Counted from the stretch's first letter, positions 9,120-17,839 are shown. The stretch: DNA of 64,000 bases from Sphingobium xanthum (GCF_019737615.1 NZ_JAHKKS010000005.1:62001-126000), one strand, 5' to 3'. Numbers and translations are program-made. Notes: generated by a model from the letters alone, not told the origin.

Positions 9120-9845
9120 ATGACGACGACCGCACAGCGCAAGATGATCCGGATCGGCCTCGTTCTGACAGGCCTGCTGATCGCCGCCCTGCTCGCCCTG
9201 AGCCTCGCGCCGATGGGCATTGCCCGCGCGGACACGGCGCCGCGCCTCGAAGTCGATCTCGGCATGCCGCTCCAGGCTCCGCAGGCCGGCGAGGCGGTCG
9301 TCACGCACTCGACGCCCAAGCCCGCTGCCGCGCCCAGGCCGCAACCCGCGCTCGCCAGCGACGCCATGACGCTCAAGCGCGTGCTCGTGGTCGATGGCCC
9401 GTTCCGCCACGGCGATTATGTCTGGGACGAGGAAGGCGTGCCGCAGGGCGAAGTGATCATCACGGTCGATATCAAGGCCCAGACGATCGCCGTCTTCCGC
9501 GCCGGCTACCAGATCGGTGCCGCCGTGATCCTCTATGGCGCGGACGATTATCCGACGCCGACCGGCACGTTCCCGATCACGCAGAAGAAGGTGCATCACA
9601 TCTCGAACATCTACAATGCGCCGATGCCCTATATGATGCGCCTGACCAATGACGGCGTGGCTATCCATGCCAGCGAAGTCGCCTGGGGCAATGCGACGCA
9701 TGGCTGCATTGGCGTCCCCCTCGCCTTCGCCAAGCTGATCTTCGCGCAGGCCAAGCTCGGCACGAAGGTGATCGTCACCAATGGCAAGATGATGGCCGTG
9801 CCGCAGGGCGCGCAGCTCGATCAGGCCGGCCTACAGCGCAACTGA
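9120..9845 (+). CDS. L,D-transpeptidase (YkuD family)
   Basis: Envelope enzyme expected to form 3-3 cross-links in peptidoglycan or to attach proteins to it. 241 residues: a short basic start, a membrane or signal segment at about residues 10-36, a Pro/Ala-rich spacer to 80, then the catalytic YkuD domain at about 110-226. The active site is His183 with the motif ATHGCIGVP (His194, Cys196). No LysM or peptidoglycan-binding domain is seen. It is convergent with the receptor gene, with only nine bases between stops. CtrA-like boxes upstream suggest cell-cycle control, but that is inference. Confidence 0.9.
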   Translation: MTTTAQRKMIRIGLVLTGLLIAALLALSLAPMGIARADTAPRLEVDLGMPLQAPQAGEAVVTHSTPKPAAAPRPQPALASDAMTLKRVLVVDGPFRHGDYVWDEEGVPQGEVIITVDIKAQTIAVFRAGYQIGAAVILYGADDYPTPTGTFPITQKKVHHISNIYNAPMPYMMRLTNDGVAIHASEVAWGNATHGCIGVPLAFAKLIFAQAKLGTKVIVTNGKMMAVPQGAQLDQAGLQRN

Positions 9846-9854
9846 TCCGTCGGC

Positions 9855-11408
9855 TCAGGCCGCCCGCAATTCGGTCAACAATCCGCTCATCCGCGCGCGC
9901 AGCTCTTCCGCGCGATCGCCGAGTTGCTGGGCAACGACGGCCGCGCTGGTGGCGATGACGCCATTGGTGGTGGCGACCTCGGTCAGGGCCTGACTGCGCT
10001 GATCGGTATCGACAGCCTTGGCCAGCACCGCCTCGGCACTACCTGCAATGGCGACCGTCGCGGTGGCCTGCTGCGAGACGGCATCGAAAATGGCGGCGCT
10101 GCTCGCCTTGATCTCGTCGACATGGGATGTCGAGGTCGTGATCAGCACACTGAAATCCTCTGCCGCGCGGACGATGGCGGCGAGCTTGAGGGCGATGTCG
10201 TTCGCGGCGCGTCCGGTCGCGCTCGCCATCTGCTTCATCTCGCCCGCGACCACGCCGAAGCCGCGCCCGGCCTCGCCGCTGCGCGCGGCCTCGATCGTGG
10301 CGTTGAGCGCGAGCAGGTTGCTCTGGCTGGCAATCTCGCTGACCATGGCGAGGATATCGCGCGCCGTGTCCACTTCGCGCGTCAGCTTGAGGATGCCGGG
10401 TTCGAGGCTGGAGATGGACTGCGCCGTCGCGGAGGCGATCCGCTGGGCCGCCTGGGCATTGTCACCGACCGTGCGGATCGAGACGCTGAGCTCGTCCGAA
10501 TTGCGCGCCACGCCTTCAATCGAGCTGACCGCGCTGGCCGACGAGGCGCTGAGGCCATTGGCCTGCTCCATCAGCGCGCTGGAGACGGCCGCGATGTCCC
10601 GCGCCTGCTGCCCGACATTGTCCGCAATAGCGAGAAGCTCGGCGACCAGCGTTCCCACGCTTTCCTCGATGCGATCCGCCGCGACGCGGCGCCGGCCATC
10701 ATTGCTTTCCTGCAATGCGGCTTCGGCGGCGAGGCGATCACTATGTTCCTGCTCGGCACGGGCCTCTGCGGCACGGCTCTGCGACAGCGCCCGCTCGGCA
10801 TTGCGGCGCGCGACATCCGCCTCGTTCAGCGCATCCTCGGCATTGGCGCGAGCCGCATCGGCATCGGCGCGCGCGGTGAGATTGGTGAGGGTCAGATGCG
10901 CGATCAGCCGAACAGCGAAGATCATGATCGCGACGGCACTCGACACCAGGAAGCCATGAAGCAACACGCGGGCGATGCTGCCGGAACCGGGAAACACCCA
11001 CTCGGGCAGCAACAGATAGAATGCGAGGTGATGCACGACCGCCAGCCCCGCGCCGACGAAGAGCGGCTTCATGTCGCACATCAGGATCATCATGGAGAAG
11101 CACACGAAGAAGTACATGTGCAGGTCCATCTGCCAGGGGTCGCCGCGAAACAGATAGACGAAGAGAACGGGGCACAGCGTGAGCGCAATGCCGGACGCAA
11201 GTCGCGCCTGAGCATCGATGCGGCCCTTGTACCAGCACCAGGTGGGAACGGCGACAACCATCAGCGCGAGCAGCAACGTCAGGCCGCCATCCGTGCCCTC
11301 GATCATCATATCGACCGGAACGATCAGGAGCACATTGGCCCACAGAAAGGCGGTGATTGCCCGCATGCCCGCCCGTCGGAGCGGTTCGAGTGCCTCATCC
11401 TTCGTCAT
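9855..11408 (-). CDS. Methyl-accepting chemotaxis protein with multi-pass membrane sensor
   Basis: 517 residues. The N-terminal 190 hold about six hydrophobic segments with very short loops, so there is no periplasmic ligand-binding domain. An Ala/Glu/Arg-rich coiled coil follows (about 195-260). The MCP signalling domain includes the hairpin tip with [20 protein letters not shown], the contact surface for CheA and CheW. No HAMP domain is obvious. The start at 11408 has GGAAAGG upstream and overlaps the stop of the preceding small gene (ATGA), so the two form an operon. The stimulus is unknown; a membrane-embedded or membrane-potential signal is possible. Confidence 0.92.
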   Translation of the reverse strand: MTKDEALEPLRRAGMRAITAFLWANVLLIVPVDMMIEGTDGGLTLLLALMVVAVPTWCWYKGRIDAQARLASGIALTLCPVLFVYLFRGDPWQMDLHMYFFVCFSMMILMCDMKPLFVGAGLAVVHHLAFYLLLPEWVFPGSGSIARVLLHGFLVSSAVAIMIFAVRLIAHLTLTNLTARADADAARANAEDALNEADVARRNAERALSQSRAAEARAEQEHSDRLAAEAALQESNDGRRRVAADRIEESVGTLVAELLAIADNVGQQARDIAAVSSALMEQANGLSASSASAVSSIEGVARNSDELSVSIRTVGDNAQAAQRIASATAQSISSLEPGILKLTREVDTARDILAMVSEIASQSNLLALNATIEAARSGEAGRGFGVVAGEMKQMASATGRAANDIALKLAAIVRAAEDFSVLITTSTSHVDEIKASSAAIFDAVSQQATATVAIAGSAEAVLAKAVDTDQRSQALTEVATTNGVIATSAAVVAQQLGDRAEELRARMSGLLTELRAA

Positions 11409-11737
11409 CTGGCAGATGCCTTTCCGCATCCCGCGGCCATGCCGCTTATCAACAGACCGCCGTGGCGCGCGGCCGCACTCCAAAGCGCGGCGCGGGACCC
11501 CGTCACGACGAGCGAATGCTTGCCCGGTCCGACGGCAATCAGACGGGCATCCCGCGCACTTGCCCAGCGGGCAATCTCGTCCGGATCTTCCCCGCTCAGC
11601 GAGACGATCAGGATCGAGCCGCGCGCCGGCGGGGCCAGCGTCACGACCACCAGCACGAGGCAGGCGATGGCGCACTGAATCATCAGGACACGGCTGGTCC
11701 GACTGCGGCGTGGGAACGCGGTCATACCTATCTTCAT
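11405..11737 (-). CDS. Small single-pass membrane protein upstream of the chemoreceptor
   Basis: 110 residues from ATG 11737 (106 from ATG 11725). A basic N-terminus is followed by one hydrophobic segment at about residues 18-40, then a soluble part with [19 protein letters not shown] and [16 protein letters not shown] at the end. I do not recognise the family. Its stop overlaps the receptor start by four bases, which implies co-translation and perhaps a partner or regulator role. It diverges from the acetyltransferase gene across a region with two CtrA-like boxes. Confidence 0.68.
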   Translation of the reverse strand: MKIGMTAFPRRSRTSRVLMIQCAIACLVLVVVTLAPPARGSILIVSLSGEDPDEIARWASARDARLIAVGPGKHSLVVTGSRAALWSAAARHGGLLISGMAAGCGKASAR

Positions 11738-11749
11738 AGCTAAATACGG

Positions 11750-11808
11750 TAAAGGATCGGCTAACCCGCAAATTGGAAATTGCGGTGTGAGGGTAAACAA
11801 AGCGCTAA
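11750..11808. promoter_or_regulatory. Two TAAA-N7-CTAA boxes flanking an inverted repeat
   Basis: Two copies of the same pattern, TAAA-N7-CTAA, at 11750-11764 and 11794-11808 (TTAG-N7-TTTA on the minus strand) resemble CtrA sites with two mismatches each. Between them is CCGCAA / TTGCGG with an 8-base centre (11766-11785). The region drives the chemoreceptor operon leftwards and the acetyltransferase rightwards. Confidence 0.33.
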
Positions 11809-11886
11809 GCCTGCGGTGAACCGAGCCTCGCAAGGCAGCCTGCGCTGTCTTCCCAAACCGCCCCCCTCTCCCCTAAGGCTCCCGGC

Positions 11887-12453
11887 ATGTCCGAGCCTTT
11901 CCGCCTCGTCCCCCCCGCGCCGGCCTATCTCGCCTCCTATCGGGCCGCACTCGAAGAAGGCTGGTCGCCGGACAATGTGCTGGGCAACATCGCGACCCAT
12001 CGCGAACTCGACCGGATCGATCGCGATCCGTTGGCATTCCTGATGTCGCTCGACGATCCGCAGGGCAAGGGCGCGCCCGTCCTCATGAAGGACGGAACGA
12101 CCCGGACCCGCCTGCCCGGCTATCGCCGCTGGATGTGGGATGGCGAATTTTGTGGGAGCATCGGCTTTCGCTGGCAGCGAGGCACGAGCGAGATGCCCGA
12201 ATATTGCCCGGGCCACATCGGTTTCGGCGTCGTACCCTGGAAGCGCGGCAATGGATATGCGGCGAAGGCGGTGCTGGCGCTGTTGCCGGACGCAAGGCTG
12301 CGCGGCCTTTCCCACATCTATATCACGGCCAACCAGGACAATGTCGCCTCGAGGCGGACGATCGAAAGCTGCGGCGGCGTACTCGTAGATCAGTTCGATA
12401 TCGATGCTGGAGACGGCGGCGCGCCGGCCGCACGCTACCGAATTGCGCTCTAG
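11887..12453 (+). CDS. GNAT family N-acetyltransferase
   Basis: 188 residues with the acetyl-CoA-binding motif A, FGVVPWKRGNGYAAKA, at about residues 116-131, followed by ITANQDNVASRRTIESCGG, the usual motif B region with the conserved Asn. The middle part YRRWMWDGEFCGSIGFRW is the central sheet. This looks like the ribosomal-protein or small-molecule acetyltransferase group; the substrate cannot be told from sequence. Monocistronic as far as visible. Confidence 0.85.
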   Translation: MSEPFRLVPPAPAYLASYRAALEEGWSPDNVLGNIATHRELDRIDRDPLAFLMSLDDPQGKGAPVLMKDGTTRTRLPGYRRWMWDGEFCGSIGFRWQRGTSEMPEYCPGHIGFGVVPWKRGNGYAAKAVLALLPDARLRGLSHIYITANQDNVASRRTIESCGGVLVDQFDIDAGDGGAPAARYRIAL

Positions 12454-12757
12454 CATCGGCATTGTTCGTGTGCGGGAAGAAACCAGCTTTCCGTCAGTCG
12501 ATCAGATTCAATAGCTTAGCTAGATAACTTCTCCATGTTCGCGCGTGTGCGCCATGGTGAATCCGCAAAAGTCCGCGCGCGGCCGCAAGCGACCTTGAAA
12601 ATCGATGACAATGTTTGACGATGAGAAGCAGCCGGTGCCGGACGTCGCGGGAAAGAGCGGGCGTCTCAGGTGAAAGCTGCCATGGCTGCATGGATGTAGG
12701 AAAGCGCTGATTTGGGCGCGCACCACACAGGCGGCAGACCCCGTCGAAATCACGCCG

Positions 12758-12800
12758 CAAATGAGAGGGGCCGCCGGAGCGGTGAAGCTCCGAGCGGCCC
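12758..12800 (-). terminator. Strong terminator-like hairpin
   Basis: On the minus strand, GGGCCGC and CGGAGC pair with GCTCCG and GCGGCCC (13 base pairs with one bulged base, 6-base loop). CTCTCATTT follows, a weak U tract. The hairpin closes the candidate small transcript. Confidence 0.65.
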
Positions 12801-12990
12801 ATCAGCATGGTCAGCGGCCGGAAGTGCCGCCACCCGGGGATTTACGCCGCGTTCTGGCTCCTAGGAGCTTCGCGCGACCCGCCGCCAATGCCTTAGCGGC
12901 AGGCTCCCCGAACGGACTTGACCGACCCCATTGCTGAACCATGAGACATCGGATCACCTCCTTTCGCTAAGTTGAAAACTGCTTCGTCGG
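12801..12990 (-). ncRNA. Candidate small structured RNA or short mRNA
   Basis: Between the 18-codon ORF and the terminator the minus strand has further inverted repeats: GCCGC / GCGGC around the ORF stop, a perfect GCTCCTAGGAGC palindrome near 12857, and GGCGGCACTTCCGGCCGC. No downstream gene follows on this strand, so it would stand alone at about 200 nt. No promoter could be assigned with confidence. I know no named RNA family that it matches. Confidence 0.4.
12893..12949 (-). CDS. 18-codon ORF with near-perfect Shine-Dalgarno
   Basis: The ORF is preceded by AAAGGAGGTGATCC (12951-12964), which is complementary to the 3' end of 16S rRNA over its whole length. Seven bases separate the GGAGG core from the ATG. 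The peptide starts MSHGSAMGSVK, has a second in-frame ATG at codon 7 and ends GACR before TAA. It is basic and resembles no peptide I know. The unusually strong initiation site suggests that translation, or ribosome capture, is the point of the sequence. Confidence 0.42.
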   Translation of the reverse strand: MSHGSAMGSVKSVRGACR

Positions 12991-13126
12991 GTTGGGCTGA
13001 AAGCCTGTGTCCCTTCGACGCCCTAGATGTGAATCATCCCGCGTTTACGAACAAGTCTTGTATTTATTTTTTTTCGAATCATACTCATGCGCTCCGGCCA
13101 AAAAGCCGGGAACCCAGCCGAAAAGC

Positions 13127-13699
13127 TCAGTTTCGGCAGTCCTCCACGACGCGCCCGATTTCCGCCCAGGCAGGGATGACGAGCCGTGCCTGTCCCGGTG
13201 CTTCGATCGCGATGCGACCGCGCGAAAAGCCCATCCAGTCGAAGCCCTGATCGCCGGCCGGACGCGGCATATCGATCCATGACTCGCCGCCGGCCGCAGT
13301 CCGCGCGCTGCCATTCCAGGCGACCGCGCCGAACGTCGTGCGGATGACAACGGATGCGTTGCCCCCTGTGCCGCGAACCGAGAGAATGATCTGCTGGCGA
13401 GGCCGATCGCAGGTCAGCGTCACGGCGTTGCGCGGCATGAGTCCATCGACAAGCGTGAACCGGGCGGTACCGGCATCGCCGATCCGCTCGTAATGCCAGT
13501 CCCCCTGCGCGACTGGCGCTTCCTCCCACGAGGCCGTGGAGACCGGTGCGGGTGTGGGCGTCGGGGTTGGCGCCGGTGCGGGCCGTGGCAGCGGAGCTGG
13601 CGCGGGCTGCGGTGGCGGCACGGCGGCGCAGCCCGCAAGCAGCCCGACCACGACCACGGCGCCGATCCGCCCGCGCAAGTCCTTCAGATGCGGCTTCAC
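13127..13699 (-). CDS. Putative lipoprotein with Pro/Ala-rich linker
   Basis: 190 residues from GTG 13699, which overlaps the proA stop (GTGA). The N-terminus is a lipoprotein signal: a basic start, VVVVGLLAGC, with Cys24 as the acylation site. A Pro/Ala/Thr linker of about 30 residues spans to residue 55. The rest is a beta-rich domain with two cysteines (TCDR and EDCRN near the end) that could form a disulphide in the periplasm. The family is not recognised. Coupling to proA is probably positional rather than functional. Confidence 0.75.
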   Translation of the reverse strand: MKPHLKDLRGRIGAVVVVGLLAGCAAVPPPQPAPAPLPRPAPAPTPTPTPAPVSTASWEEAPVAQGDWHYERIGDAGTARFTLVDGLMPRNAVTLTCDRPRQQIILSVRGTGGNASVVIRTTFGAVAWNGSARTAAGGESWIDMPRPAGDQGFDWMGFSRGRIAIEAPGQARLVIPAWAEIGRVVEDCRN

Positions 13700-14961
13700 G
13701 GACGGATCTGCCCGCTTCCCCGCACGACCCACTTGTACGTCGTCAGGCCCTCCAGAGCGACCGGACCACGCGCGTGCATGCGGCCGGTCGAAATGCCGAT
13801 CTCGGCGCCAAGGCCGAACTCGCCACCGTCCGCGAACTGGGTGGAGGCATTCCACATCACGATCGCGCTATCGCAGCGATTGAGGAACTGCTCCGCCACC
13901 GCATCATCGCCGGTCACGATCGCGTCAGTATGGTGGCTGCCATGCGAGGCGATATGCGCGAGCGCGTCATCGATGCCATCGACGAGCCGCACCGACAAAA
14001 TGGAATCGAGATATTCCGTGTCCCAGTCGCTGTCCTCGACGCGCTCTACGCGGGGATCCATCCGTCGCACGGCATCGTCGCCCCGCACTTCGCAGCGCGC
14101 ATCGAGCAGCGCCGTGACCAGCGCCTCGGGCTCCGGGAAAGCCCGATCGATCAGCAAGGTCTCCATGGCGCCGCAGATGCCGGTGCGGCGCATCTTGGCA
14201 TTGACGACAATTTCCCGCGCCATAGCGGGGTCCGCGGCCGCATGGACATAAGTGTGGCAGATGCCGTCAAGATGCGCGAGCACGGGCACCCGGGCCTCTT
14301 CCTGCACACGCGCGACGAGGCTCTTGCCGCCGCGCGGGATGATGATGTCGATGAGACCGACGGCGCGCAGCATGGCGCCCACGACGGCGCGATCGGTCGT
14401 CGGCACATATTGCACGGCATCGGCCGGAAGCCCTGCTTCCGTGATGCCGGCAACCATGGCGGCATGAATGGCGCGATTGCTCTCCACCGCCTCGGACCCG
14501 CCGCGCAGAATGACGGCATTGCCCGAGCGCAGGCCGAGCGCCGCAGCATCCGCCGTCACATTGGGCCGGCTCTCATAGATGATCCCGATAACCCCTAGCG
14601 GCACGCGGACGCGCGTGAGGCTAAGTTCATTGGGTCGCGTCGCCTCGTCTATGACACGGCCGACCGGATCCTCCAGATGCGCGACCTGCTCCACGGCGTC
14701 GGCCACGGCGGCGATCCGCCCCTCGTCCAGACGCAGCCGATCGAGCATGGCGGACGACAGCCCATTGGCGGCGCCGCGCTCCATGTCGGCCCGGTTGGCG
14801 AGGATGATGCGGGACGTCGCAGCCCGCAGGGAAGCGGCCGCCGCGACCAGCGCCGCGGCTTTCTGCTCGCTTGACGCCAGCGCCATGTCCGTAACGGCAC
14901 GGCGCGCGCGCGCGCCCATGGTGGCGATCAGCATTTCCGGCGTCTGCGTGAGGTCGTTCAT
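13696..14961 (-). CDS. proA: Gamma-glutamyl phosphate reductase
   Basis: Reduces gamma-glutamyl phosphate to glutamate semialdehyde with NADPH, the second step of proline synthesis. 421 residues from ATG 14961, typical of the family. Visible signatures are GVIGIIYESRPNVTADA near residue 120, the cofactor loop IIPRGGKSLV, and the catalytic cysteine in RTGICGAMETLL. proB is not adjacent, so the pathway is split. The upstream neighbour at 15081 is divergent. Confidence 0.96.
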   Translation of the reverse strand: MNDLTQTPEMLIATMGARARRAVTDMALASSEQKAAALVAAAASLRAATSRIILANRADMERGAANGLSSAMLDRLRLDEGRIAAVADAVEQVAHLEDPVGRVIDEATRPNELSLTRVRVPLGVIGIIYESRPNVTADAAALGLRSGNAVILRGGSEAVESNRAIHAAMVAGITEAGLPADAVQYVPTTDRAVVGAMLRAVGLIDIIIPRGGKSLVARVQEEARVPVLAHLDGICHTYVHAAADPAMAREIVVNAKMRRTGICGAMETLLIDRAFPEPEALVTALLDARCEVRGDDAVRRMDPRVERVEDSDWDTEYLDSILSVRLVDGIDDALAHIASHGSHHTDAIVTGDDAVAEQFLNRCDSAIVMWNASTQFADGGEFGLGAEIGISTGRMHARGPVALEGLTTYKWVVRGSGQIRP

Positions 14962-15080
14962 CGCGGATTCGGGTCCAGTGGAGCAAAGGGCGTCCCCCAT
15001 AGCATGGCGCCGGAGTGGCGCAAATGGCGCAACCCGAAACGGCGTGGAACGTTTCGGCGTTAGTGCATGCGGAGGTGAGA

Positions 15081-16004
15081 ATGATCGAGAGACGATCTGC
15101 ACCCGCCCTTTTCCTGGCGGCAATGCTGGCGAGCTGCGGGCAGGAACCGACAGCCAGCAACCAGACGAACATGACCGCGGCAGAGGCGGACATCGCGCTT
15201 GATACCGCGATGAACGCCGTCGAGGGCGGGAATGAAGGCACGCTTGTGCCCCCGGCGCCGGGCGAACCCGGCGGCCTGCCTGACGACCGAACGCCGCTCA
15301 ACGAATCCGCCGCGCGTGTGCCGACCAGCGTCGAGGCATCGGGCGCGACTCTGGAGCGCTGGGGCCTTGCGCTCGGCGCGGGGCGGTTCGGCGAGGCATA
15401 TCGGCTCTGGCGCGACAATGGGCGGCAGAGCGGAATGAGCGAAGCGCAATTCACCGAGAGCTGGCGCAAATATTCCGAGATCCATGTGCTGATCGGTCGT
15501 CCGCAGGCCGGCGGCACGCAGACGGCGCGTGTGCCACTGCAGGTCTATGGGCGCGAGCGCGAGGGCAGCAAGCCGTTCAACCTGATCGGCATGACGACGC
15601 TGGCGCGCAACCCGGCGGGGCAGAATGGTGGGGCCGGGCAGATTCCCTGGGTGATTGCGGCAATGGACCTCGTCCCGCGCGGCACGGTGAAGATCGTTCC
15701 GCCGGAAGGGGAAAGCATGGCGGAGCGCATTCCCGCCGCCTTCCAAGGGCGCTGGTCGCAGTCCGACGAGAGCTGCAAGCGGCCGGGCGATGACATGCGC
15801 CTCGCCGTCTCGGGCGACACGCTCACATTCTACGAGAGCGTCGGCAAGGTGACCTCGCTGGAGGAACTGTCGAAGGACCGCATCCAGGTCGCGGCCGCCT
15901 ATAGCGGCGAAGGCAGCAACTGGGCGGAGAACTCGACGCTCGCGCTCTCCGACAACGGCAAGGTGCTGACCATCGACGGCGTGCGCCGCGTGCGCTGTGC
16001 TTAG
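15081..16004 (+). CDS. Putative lipoprotein, hypothetical
   Basis: 307 residues from ATG 15081, preceded by GGAGG. The signal is a lipoprotein type: ERRSAPALFLAAMLASC with Cys19 followed by GQEP. An acidic Asn/Glu/Ala/Pro-rich segment follows to about residue 90, then two soluble regions. One holds LALGAGRFGEAYRLWRDNG; the C-terminal part (about 220-307) looks like a small beta-sheet domain with AFQGRWSQSDESCKR and a final RRVRCA, so Cys235 and Cys306 may pair. The function is unknown. Confidence 0.8.
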   Translation: MIERRSAPALFLAAMLASCGQEPTASNQTNMTAAEADIALDTAMNAVEGGNEGTLVPPAPGEPGGLPDDRTPLNESAARVPTSVEASGATLERWGLALGAGRFGEAYRLWRDNGRQSGMSEAQFTESWRKYSEIHVLIGRPQAGGTQTARVPLQVYGREREGSKPFNLIGMTTLARNPAGQNGGAGQIPWVIAAMDLVPRGTVKIVPPEGESMAERIPAAFQGRWSQSDESCKRPGDDMRLAVSGDTLTFYESVGKVTSLEELSKDRIQVAAAYSGEGSNWAENSTLALSDNGKVLTIDGVRRVRCA

Positions 16005-16035
16005 AACTTGCGTCCGGAAGACCGAGATCGCCAAT

Positions 16036-16056
16036 CCTTTGAAGAGGAGGGGCGAA
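16036..16056. repeat. Degenerate fragment of the GAGGAGGGG palindromic repeat
   Basis: GAAGAGGAGGGGCGA at 16041-16055 matches the right end of the element at 58482-58655, with a decayed left arm (TCCTTT instead of TCCTCT). Like the other copies it lies between two convergent genes. Confidence 0.5.
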
Positions 16057-16105
16057 TGAGGGCAGTCGTTCGTGCCTCGACCGTCCGCTGTATGAAATCC
16101 GCGCG

Positions 16106-16678
16106 CTAAATCTCTCGCTGGGCGCCCGGCACCCAGAGAATGTCGCCGCTACCATTGCCGTTGAGCGCGCGGGCCAGGACGAACAGCAGGTCGGACAGGC
16201 GATTGAGATACATGAGCGCCGCGGGATTGAGCGGGACGCTCCGCCCGGCCGTGATCACCGCTCGCTCGGCACGGCGCGAAATGGCGCGGGCGAGATGGAC
16301 GCGGGCGGCCGCTTCCGTCCCGCCCGGCAGGATGAAGCTCTTGAGCGGCGCGAGATGGTCGTTGAGCCGATCGATCGCCTGTTCCAGCCGCTCGACCTGC
16401 TGTGGCACGATGCGCAGCACCATACCGGACGGAGCGAAATCCTCGCCCGGCGTAGCAAGATCGGCTCCCAAGTCGAAGAGATCATTCTGGATTGTCTGGA
16501 GCAGCGCCACTTCGCCGTTGGCGCAGACCGTGACCGCCAGCCCGATCGCGCTGTTCAGCTCATCGACCTCGCCGATTGCCGCCATGCGCGGATCGTCCTT
16601 GGCGACGCGCGATCCGTCGACCAGGCCCGTCGTGCCGTCATCGCCCGTGCGCGTGTAGATGCGGTTCAGGCGGACCAC
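16106..16678 (-). CDS. Cob(I)yrinic acid a,c-diamide adenosyltransferase, PduO type
   Basis: Transfers the 5'-deoxyadenosyl group of ATP to cob(I)alamin, giving coenzyme B12. The 190-residue length and motifs fit the PduO/MMAB class: YTRTGDDGTTGL near the N-terminus (ATP binding), GEVDELNSAIG, and the helix FILPGGTEAAARVHLAR followed by RRAERAV. This is the ATP and cobalamin pocket. No other cobalamin genes are nearby. It lies ten bases downstream of the HIG1-domain gene. Confidence 0.93.
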   Translation of the reverse strand: MVRLNRIYTRTGDDGTTGLVDGSRVAKDDPRMAAIGEVDELNSAIGLAVTVCANGEVALLQTIQNDLFDLGADLATPGEDFAPSGMVLRIVPQQVERLEQAIDRLNDHLAPLKSFILPGGTEAAARVHLARAISRRAERAVITAGRSVPLNPAALMYLNRLSDLLFVLARALNGNGSGDILWVPGAQREI

Positions 16679-16688
16679 GCAGCGGACG

Positions 16689-16925
16689 TCAGCGGCTGCC
16701 GAAGACCAGCATCAGCAAGGCGAGCAGCAGGATCGCCGCCGCCTGCATGGTGACGCGGCCCATCATCGCCTTGTTCTGGCGCAGGCTGGACTCGCTGGGC
16801 CCGGTGCCACCGCTCTTGAGGTCTTCCTCGGTCGTCTTGAGGAACGCCACGATCCCGCGCACCAGCATGAACACCACGCCGCCCATGGCGAGCAGCAGCA
16901 GGATGATGAGAATGGCCTTGCCCAT
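16689..16925 (-). CDS. HIG1-domain twin-transmembrane protein
   Basis: 78 residues with two hydrophobic helices (about 4-26 and 58-76) joined by a short polar loop. The sequence RQNKAMMGRVTMQAAA matches the HIG1 pattern (Asn-Lys-x-Met then Arg-Val-x-x-Gln) of small inner-membrane proteins related to respiratory-complex assembly factors. The role in bacteria is poorly known. It is likely cotranscribed with the cobalamin adenosyltransferase ten bases downstream. Confidence 0.82.
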   Translation of the reverse strand: MGKAILIILLLLAMGGVVFMLVRGIVAFLKTTEEDLKSGGTGPSESSLRQNKAMMGRVTMQAAAILLLALLMLVFGSR

Positions 16926-16948
16926 GATCGAAACTCCTTTGGCGCGGT

Positions 16949-17839
16949 TTAGGGTGCATCCAGCGATATGCCAACCGGAAAGCGGCCGGCGCGCAGGTCG
17001 TCGGCGAGCTGGCGCCCTTCGACGCCCCGGGCGCGGAGCTCGGCGAGGCTGAGACCGGCCGAGCGCTTGGCGAGGCGCTTGCCCTCCGCATCGACGATCA
17101 ATGCATGATGCCGATAGATGGGAACAGGCAGATCGAGCAACGCCTGCAAGGTGCGATGCGCGTGGGTCGAGGGAAAAACGTCCCGCCCGCGCACGACATC
17201 CGTCACACCCTGCGCGGCGTCGTCGACCACCACCGCGAGATGATAGCTGGCCGGCCGATCGCGGCCCTTGAGGATGAGATCGCCCAGCGCATCGCGCTCG
17301 ACCGACATGTCGCCCGCGATCGCATCGTGCCAGATGAGCGGCCCTGTCAGTGCCAGCGCATCACCCATGTCGAGCCGCCAGCTATGCGGGTCCCCGCGCA
17401 CGATCCGCTCGATGCGTTCGGTTTCCGACAGATGTCGGCAGGTGCCGGGATAGAGCGGGCCGTCAGCGCCATGCGGCGCATGCAGACTGGCCGCCAGTTC
17501 GCGCGCGATGTCGCCGCGCGTGCAGAAGCAGGGATAGAGCACGCCGAGCGCCTTCAACCGGTCCAGCGCGGCCTCATAGGCGGCGAACCGTTCCGACTGG
17601 ATCATGAGGCCGTCCCAATCGAGCCCGAGCCAGCGCAGGTCCTCGTAAATGCCATCGGTAAATTCCGGCCGGCAGCGCGTCACGTCCGTATCCTCGATAC
17701 GCAGCAGGAAGGTGCCGCCGCTTTCCTTCGCAAGATCATAAGCCTGTAAGGCGGAGTAGCCATGGCCTATATGGAGCCGCCCGGTCGGGCTCGGTGCGAA
17801 GCGTGTCACCAGATGTCGTGGAGAGTCAGTTTGACTCAT
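16949..17839 (-). CDS. gluQ: Glutamyl-Q tRNA(Asp) synthetase
   Basis: GluQ-RS activates glutamate without tRNA and attaches it to queuosine-34 of tRNA(Asp). The 296 residues correspond to the catalytic half of GluRS without the anticodon-binding domain, which distinguishes it from gltX. FAPSPTGRLHIGHG is the HIGH motif and GKRLAKRS the KMSKS equivalent. A Cys-x-Cys in YPCFCTRG and a Cys in PGTCRHL are probable zinc ligands. The start overlaps a GAGTCA / TGACTC inverted repeat. Confidence 0.94.
   Translation of the reverse strand: MSQTDSPRHLVTRFAPSPTGRLHIGHGYSALQAYDLAKESGGTFLLRIEDTDVTRCRPEFTDGIYEDLRWLGLDWDGLMIQSERFAAYEAALDRLKALGVLYPCFCTRGDIARELAASLHAPHGADGPLYPGTCRHLSETERIERIVRGDPHSWRLDMGDALALTGPLIWHDAIAGDMSVERDALGDLILKGRDRPASYHLAVVVDDAAQGVTDVVRGRDVFPSTHAHRTLQALLDLPVPIYRHHALIVDAEGKRLAKRSAGLSLAELRARGVEGRQLADDLRAGRFPVGISLDAP

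Larger units (their letters stand above)
12454..13126. other. Gene-poor interval with a candidate small transcript
   Basis: No ordinary gene is supported across 673 bases. A 104-codon minus frame at 12494-12808 begins inside a terminator-like hairpin and has no ribosome binding site, so I do not call it. The right half (about 12758-12990) looks like a compact minus-strand transcription unit with a short ORF, several hairpins and a terminator, listed separately. 12454-12757 shows nothing recognisable. Confidence 0.55.

Noticed and set aside
9924..11678. A 584-codon plus-strand open frame opposite the chemoreceptor gene
   Set aside because: Antisense frames stay open in GC-rich DNA. Its product is Arg/Gly/His-rich without any family signature, while the minus-strand gene is clear.
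12494..12808. A 104-codon minus-strand frame with several Cys and His
   Set aside because: It begins inside the terminator-like hairpin, lacks a ribosome binding site and matches no family.
12951..12965. Plus-strand GGATCACCTCCTTTC, identical to the 3' end of 16S rRNA genes
   Set aside because: The bases before it do not continue as 16S rRNA, so it is not a ribosomal RNA fragment. It is best read as a Shine-Dalgarno on the other strand.
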